From HyVt-477 sp965224605 (GTDB lineage: Bacteria; Pseudomonadota; Gammaproteobacteria; Thiotrichales; Thiotrichaceae), in contig CBDCZP010000008.1 in assembly GCA_965224605.1 (NCBI GenBank), positions 248,001 through 312,000 on the forward strand: a DNA stretch of 64,000 nt, written 5' to 3'. Positions 61,801-64,000 of the stretch are shown here, in pieces. Below the pieces are notes generated by a model, which was not told where the DNA came from, made no database searches, and saw only the letters and a list, made by a program, of their open reading frames with translations. Positions within the stretch are counted from its first letter, which is position 1; each line of letters begins with the position of its first letter. Made by a program: the position numbers and the translations under genes.

Positions 61801-62538
61801 ATGCCCTTCTCGCACTTCGAATGGACACTCATCGCCCTTATTTTCATCTGGACTGGATTTGTTCGAACAGGCTTGGGCTTCGGTGGTGCCGCATTAGGTT
61901 TACCGTTGATGCTTTTGGTCGGCGCAACTCCTCTCTATTGGCTTCCGATTATTGGCATCCATTTATTATTTTTTTCATCGCTAACACTCTTCAAGAGTCT
62001 CAAGACGGTGGACTGGCTGTATCTAAAATCCGCCTTGATCTGGATTCTGCCAGCTAGTCTGATAGGTGTTGCGGGGCTAATCAGCCTACCTGATCGCGTG
62101 ATGATTATTTTCATTTACAGCGTCACTTTGTTTTATGCTTTCACTTGGCTATTTGACAAAACGATATCCTCGCATAAGCCTTGGGTTGATCGGCTATTGT
62201 TGTTTGTTGGCGGTTACGTGGCCGGAACATCGTTAACTGGAGCACCATTAATAGTCGCTGTTTTTATGCGTCATGTTGATAAGGCATATCTTCGTAATAC
62301 TTTATTTGTTTTATGGTTTACTTTAGTGACCATTAAACTGACTACTTTTGTAATTTTCGAGGTGAAATTCGATGTAGTAACCGCGTTATGGCTGATACCT
62401 ATTGCCGCCATTGGTCATGTTATTGGATTAAAAGCACATGCCAAGATTATTGAGAATGATAGAGTTTTTAAGCAATGGGTGGGTGGAGCTTTGTTGCTAA
62501 TTAGCGCTTTTGGTTTGGCTAAAATGCTTGGGTCTTAA
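61801..62538 (+). CDS. TauE/SafE-family sulfite/organosulfonate exporter
   Basis: A 245-residue membrane protein with about eight hydrophobic helices. GLGFGGAALGLPLMLLVGATP is the first TauE repeat motif and GGYVAGTSLTGAPLIVAVFMRH the second. Members export sulfite, sulfoacetate or related anions. Monocistronic; divergent from the lipoprotein pair. Confidence 0.85.
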   Translation: MPFSHFEWTLIALIFIWTGFVRTGLGFGGAALGLPLMLLVGATPLYWLPIIGIHLLFFSSLTLFKSLKTVDWLYLKSALIWILPASLIGVAGLISLPDRVMIIFIYSVTLFYAFTWLFDKTISSHKPWVDRLLLFVGGYVAGTSLTGAPLIVAVFMRHVDKAYLRNTLFVLWFTLVTIKLTTFVIFEVKFDVVTALWLIPIAAIGHVIGLKAHAKIIENDRVFKQWVGGALLLISAFGLAKMLGS

Positions 62539-62625
62539 CAATTACCAAGAATGAATGTAGGTCTGTTAATAAATACGCTCATACTTATTGTTCTTGTGGA
62601 TTAATCTATTTCTTGAGCAAGTGTA

Positions 62626-63084
62626 TTATGGAACAAGACTACTTCTTAATACAGCAGGTATACCCACAGGTCGAAAGCGTTTGGCATCTATACACACCAA
62701 GCCTATGGTCGCTTCGGTGATCAATGCTGTTTCTGATCGACTCTCAGGATCAGGTTTAAATACTTGTTGCTTGCAGGTGATAGAGGTTTTTCCTATTTCA
62801 GCGATAGAAACCGTTACATTCAGAAGGTCATTAAATAATGCAGGTTTGAAGTATTCGATGTTAACGGAGCGAACTACAAAGATCATGCCATATTCATCAC
62901 GTAGCTGATCTTGTTCGAAGCCTAACTCCCTTAACCATTCGGTACGCGCACGTTCCATGAACTTTAAGTAATTGGCGTAATAGACTATGCCACCCGCGTC
63001 GGTGTCTTCGTAATAAATACGAATGGGGAGAGTGTAAATATCATCTTTGTTAGATTGGTTTGCTTGATCCGTCAAATAAATCAC
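62626..63084 (-). CDS. ybgC: Acyl-CoA thioesterase YbgC
   Basis: A hot-dog thioesterase of the Tol-Pal cluster. LPIRIYYEDTDAGGIVYYANYLKFMERARTEWLRELG (catalytic Asp of YEDTDAGG) and FVVRSVNIEYFKPA are diagnostic. The 152-residue frame overlaps ruvB by 35 bases. A later start would shorten the unusual N-terminus (MIYLTDQANQSNKDD). tolQ does not follow; the exporter gene is convergent instead. Confidence 0.92.
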   Translation of the reverse strand: MIYLTDQANQSNKDDIYTLPIRIYYEDTDAGGIVYYANYLKFMERARTEWLRELGFEQDQLRDEYGMIFVVRSVNIEYFKPALFNDLLNVTVSIAEIGKTSITCKQQVFKPDPESRSETALITEATIGLVCIDAKRFRPVGIPAVLRSSLVP

Positions 63085-64000
63085 CTTCTACTATGCCCTT
63101 GATGTTCTGTGTATCGCCACTGTAAGTCATACCAAAATGCTCCCATGCTCGGCGTGCTGCCATTCTGCCTCTGTTGGTGCGTAGCATATAGCCTTGCTGG
63201 ATAAGAAAAGGCTCTAGTACGTCCTCGATGGTTCCGCGCTCTTCACCTATTGCTGCAGCTAAGCTGTCAACACCTACAGGGCCACCATCGAATTTTTCGA
63301 TAATGGCTAGTAACAAGCGACGATCCATGTGATCAAAGCCTAATTCATCGACATTGAGCATGTTTAATGCACTATCGGCGATGCTGCCGTCGATGTTGCC
63401 GTCGGCTTTTACTTGGGCGAAATCTCGCACTCGTCTTAACAGTCTATTGGCTATACGAGGTGTGCCTCTTGAGCGTTTGGCTATTTCTGTCGCACCTTCA
63501 TGGTCTATCGGTACATTAAGTATAGTCGCTGAGCGTTTAACGATATGCGTTAAATCTTCAACATTGTAAAACTCTAGGCGTTGGACTATGCCAAAGCGAT
63601 CTCTTAAAGGTGAGGTGAGTAAGCCTGCTCTGGTTGTCGCGCCGATTAATGTGAACGGTGGCAAATCTAGTTTAATGGAACGAGCAGCAGGACCTTCTCC
63701 AATCATGATATCCAGTTGAAAATCTTCCATTGCCGGATAAAGAATTTCCTCAACAACCGGGCTAAGACGGTGGATTTCATCAACAAACAAAACGTCATGG
63801 GGTTCCAAATTGGTAAGCAATGCCGCCAAGTCACCTGCTTTTTCTAATACAGGGCCAGAGGTTTGGCGCAGATTAGCCCCCATTTCATTAGCGATGATAT
63901 GCGAGAGTGTGGTCTTGCCTAAGCCTGGGGGGCCAAAAATGAGCACATGATCTAGCGCTTCCATTCTGCCTTTTGCCGCTTGAATAAAGATTTCCATTTG
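63050..64000 (-). CDS. ruvB: Holliday junction helicase RuvB (N-terminus beyond right edge)
   Basis: Partial gene cut by the window edge. Walker A LIFGPPGLGKTTLSHIIANEMG, GPVLEKAGDLAALLTNL, Walker B VLFVDEIHRLSPVVEE and sensor GATTRAGLLTSPLRDRFG are all present, followed by the winged-helix DNA-binding C-terminus (AAIGEERGTIEDVLEPFLIQQGYMLRTNRGRMA). The apparent Met at 63997 is internal: the preceding residues lie outside the window. It precedes ybgC as usual. Confidence 0.96.
   Translation of the reverse strand, partial: QMEIFIQAAKGRMEALDHVLIFGPPGLGKTTLSHIIANEMGANLRQTSGPVLEKAGDLAALLTNLEPHDVLFVDEIHRLSPVVEEILYPAMEDFQLDIMIGEGPAARSIKLDLPPFTLIGATTRAGLLTSPLRDRFGIVQRLEFYNVEDLTHIVKRSATILNVPIDHEGATEIAKRSRGTPRIANRLLRRVRDFAQVKADGNIDGSIADSALNMLNVDELGFDHMDRRLLLAIIEKFDGGPVGVDSLAAAIGEERGTIEDVLEPFLIQQGYMLRTNRGRMAARRAWEHFGMTYSGDTQNIKGIVEGDLFDGSSKPI

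Overview
The window is about 64 kb of chromosome from a gammaproteobacterium of moderate GC content. The evidence is a set of gene orders typical of that class: tRNA-Tyr/Gly/Thr-tuf, tRNA-fMet-rimP-nusA-infB-rbfA-truB, yibN-like rhodanese-grxC-secB-gpsA, hslV-hslU, lptM-lysA, tonB-algH-ruvX-pyrR-pyrB-pyrC', xseB-ispA and ruvB-ybgC. Roadblock/GTPase genes, bufferins and many small palindromic elements would suit a free-living, possibly sulfur-oxidising Thiotrichales-type bacterium. That lineage guess is inference only. I see no prophage, CRISPR array, rRNA or intact transposase.

Layout. 1-5 kb: tuf and its tRNA operon, UDP-glucose dehydrogenase, and an hslR/ycgN run. 5-9.4 kb: citrate synthase, small membrane and lipoprotein genes, lysA. 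9.4-16 kb: the initiator tRNA and the translation/transcription operon. 16-22 kb: small enzymes, ribF, trmL, a 453-bp nested inverted-repeat element, ispB. 22-28 kb: HPP transporter, an ECF-sigma operon with DUF4142 and cupredoxin proteins, a ChaN-PDZ lipoprotein, an aminotransferase, typA. 29-34 kb: truncated haemoglobin, HugZ-like protein, the secB operon, ArsR. 34-39 kb: LysM and rhodanese proteins, then a signalling cluster. 39-44 kb: yidD, hisI, hslUV and two MITE-like insertions. 44-49 kb: pyrimidine operon. 49-57 kb: ispA/xseB, rpsT, prfC, uvrA. 57-60.4 kb: a bufferin (copper-binding RiPP) locus. 60-64 kb: lipoproteins, a TauE-type exporter, ybgC and a partial ruvB.

The strongest candidate for an undescribed system is at 35.6-38.9 kb. 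It encodes a Ras-like GTPase fused to a roadblock/LC7 domain, a second roadblock protein with an extra C-terminal domain, and a dCache-HAMP membrane sensor that stops right after HAMP. The parts resemble actinobacterial conservons (sensor, roadblock, CvnD-type GTPase), but in a gammaproteobacterium and without a kinase.

The second focus is the bufferin locus. It has two nearly identical precursors, one with a lipoprotein-type signal and one with an ordinary signal peptide. They are followed by the DUF692 maturase bufB and a bufC that appears broken by three single-base frameshifts within 100 bp. The locus lies between ~70-bp imperfect direct repeats. Two small mobile elements can be reconstructed to the base: a 196-bp element with 17-bp terminal inverted repeats and a 10-bp target duplication, and a 161-bp element that supplies the present stop codon of hslU.
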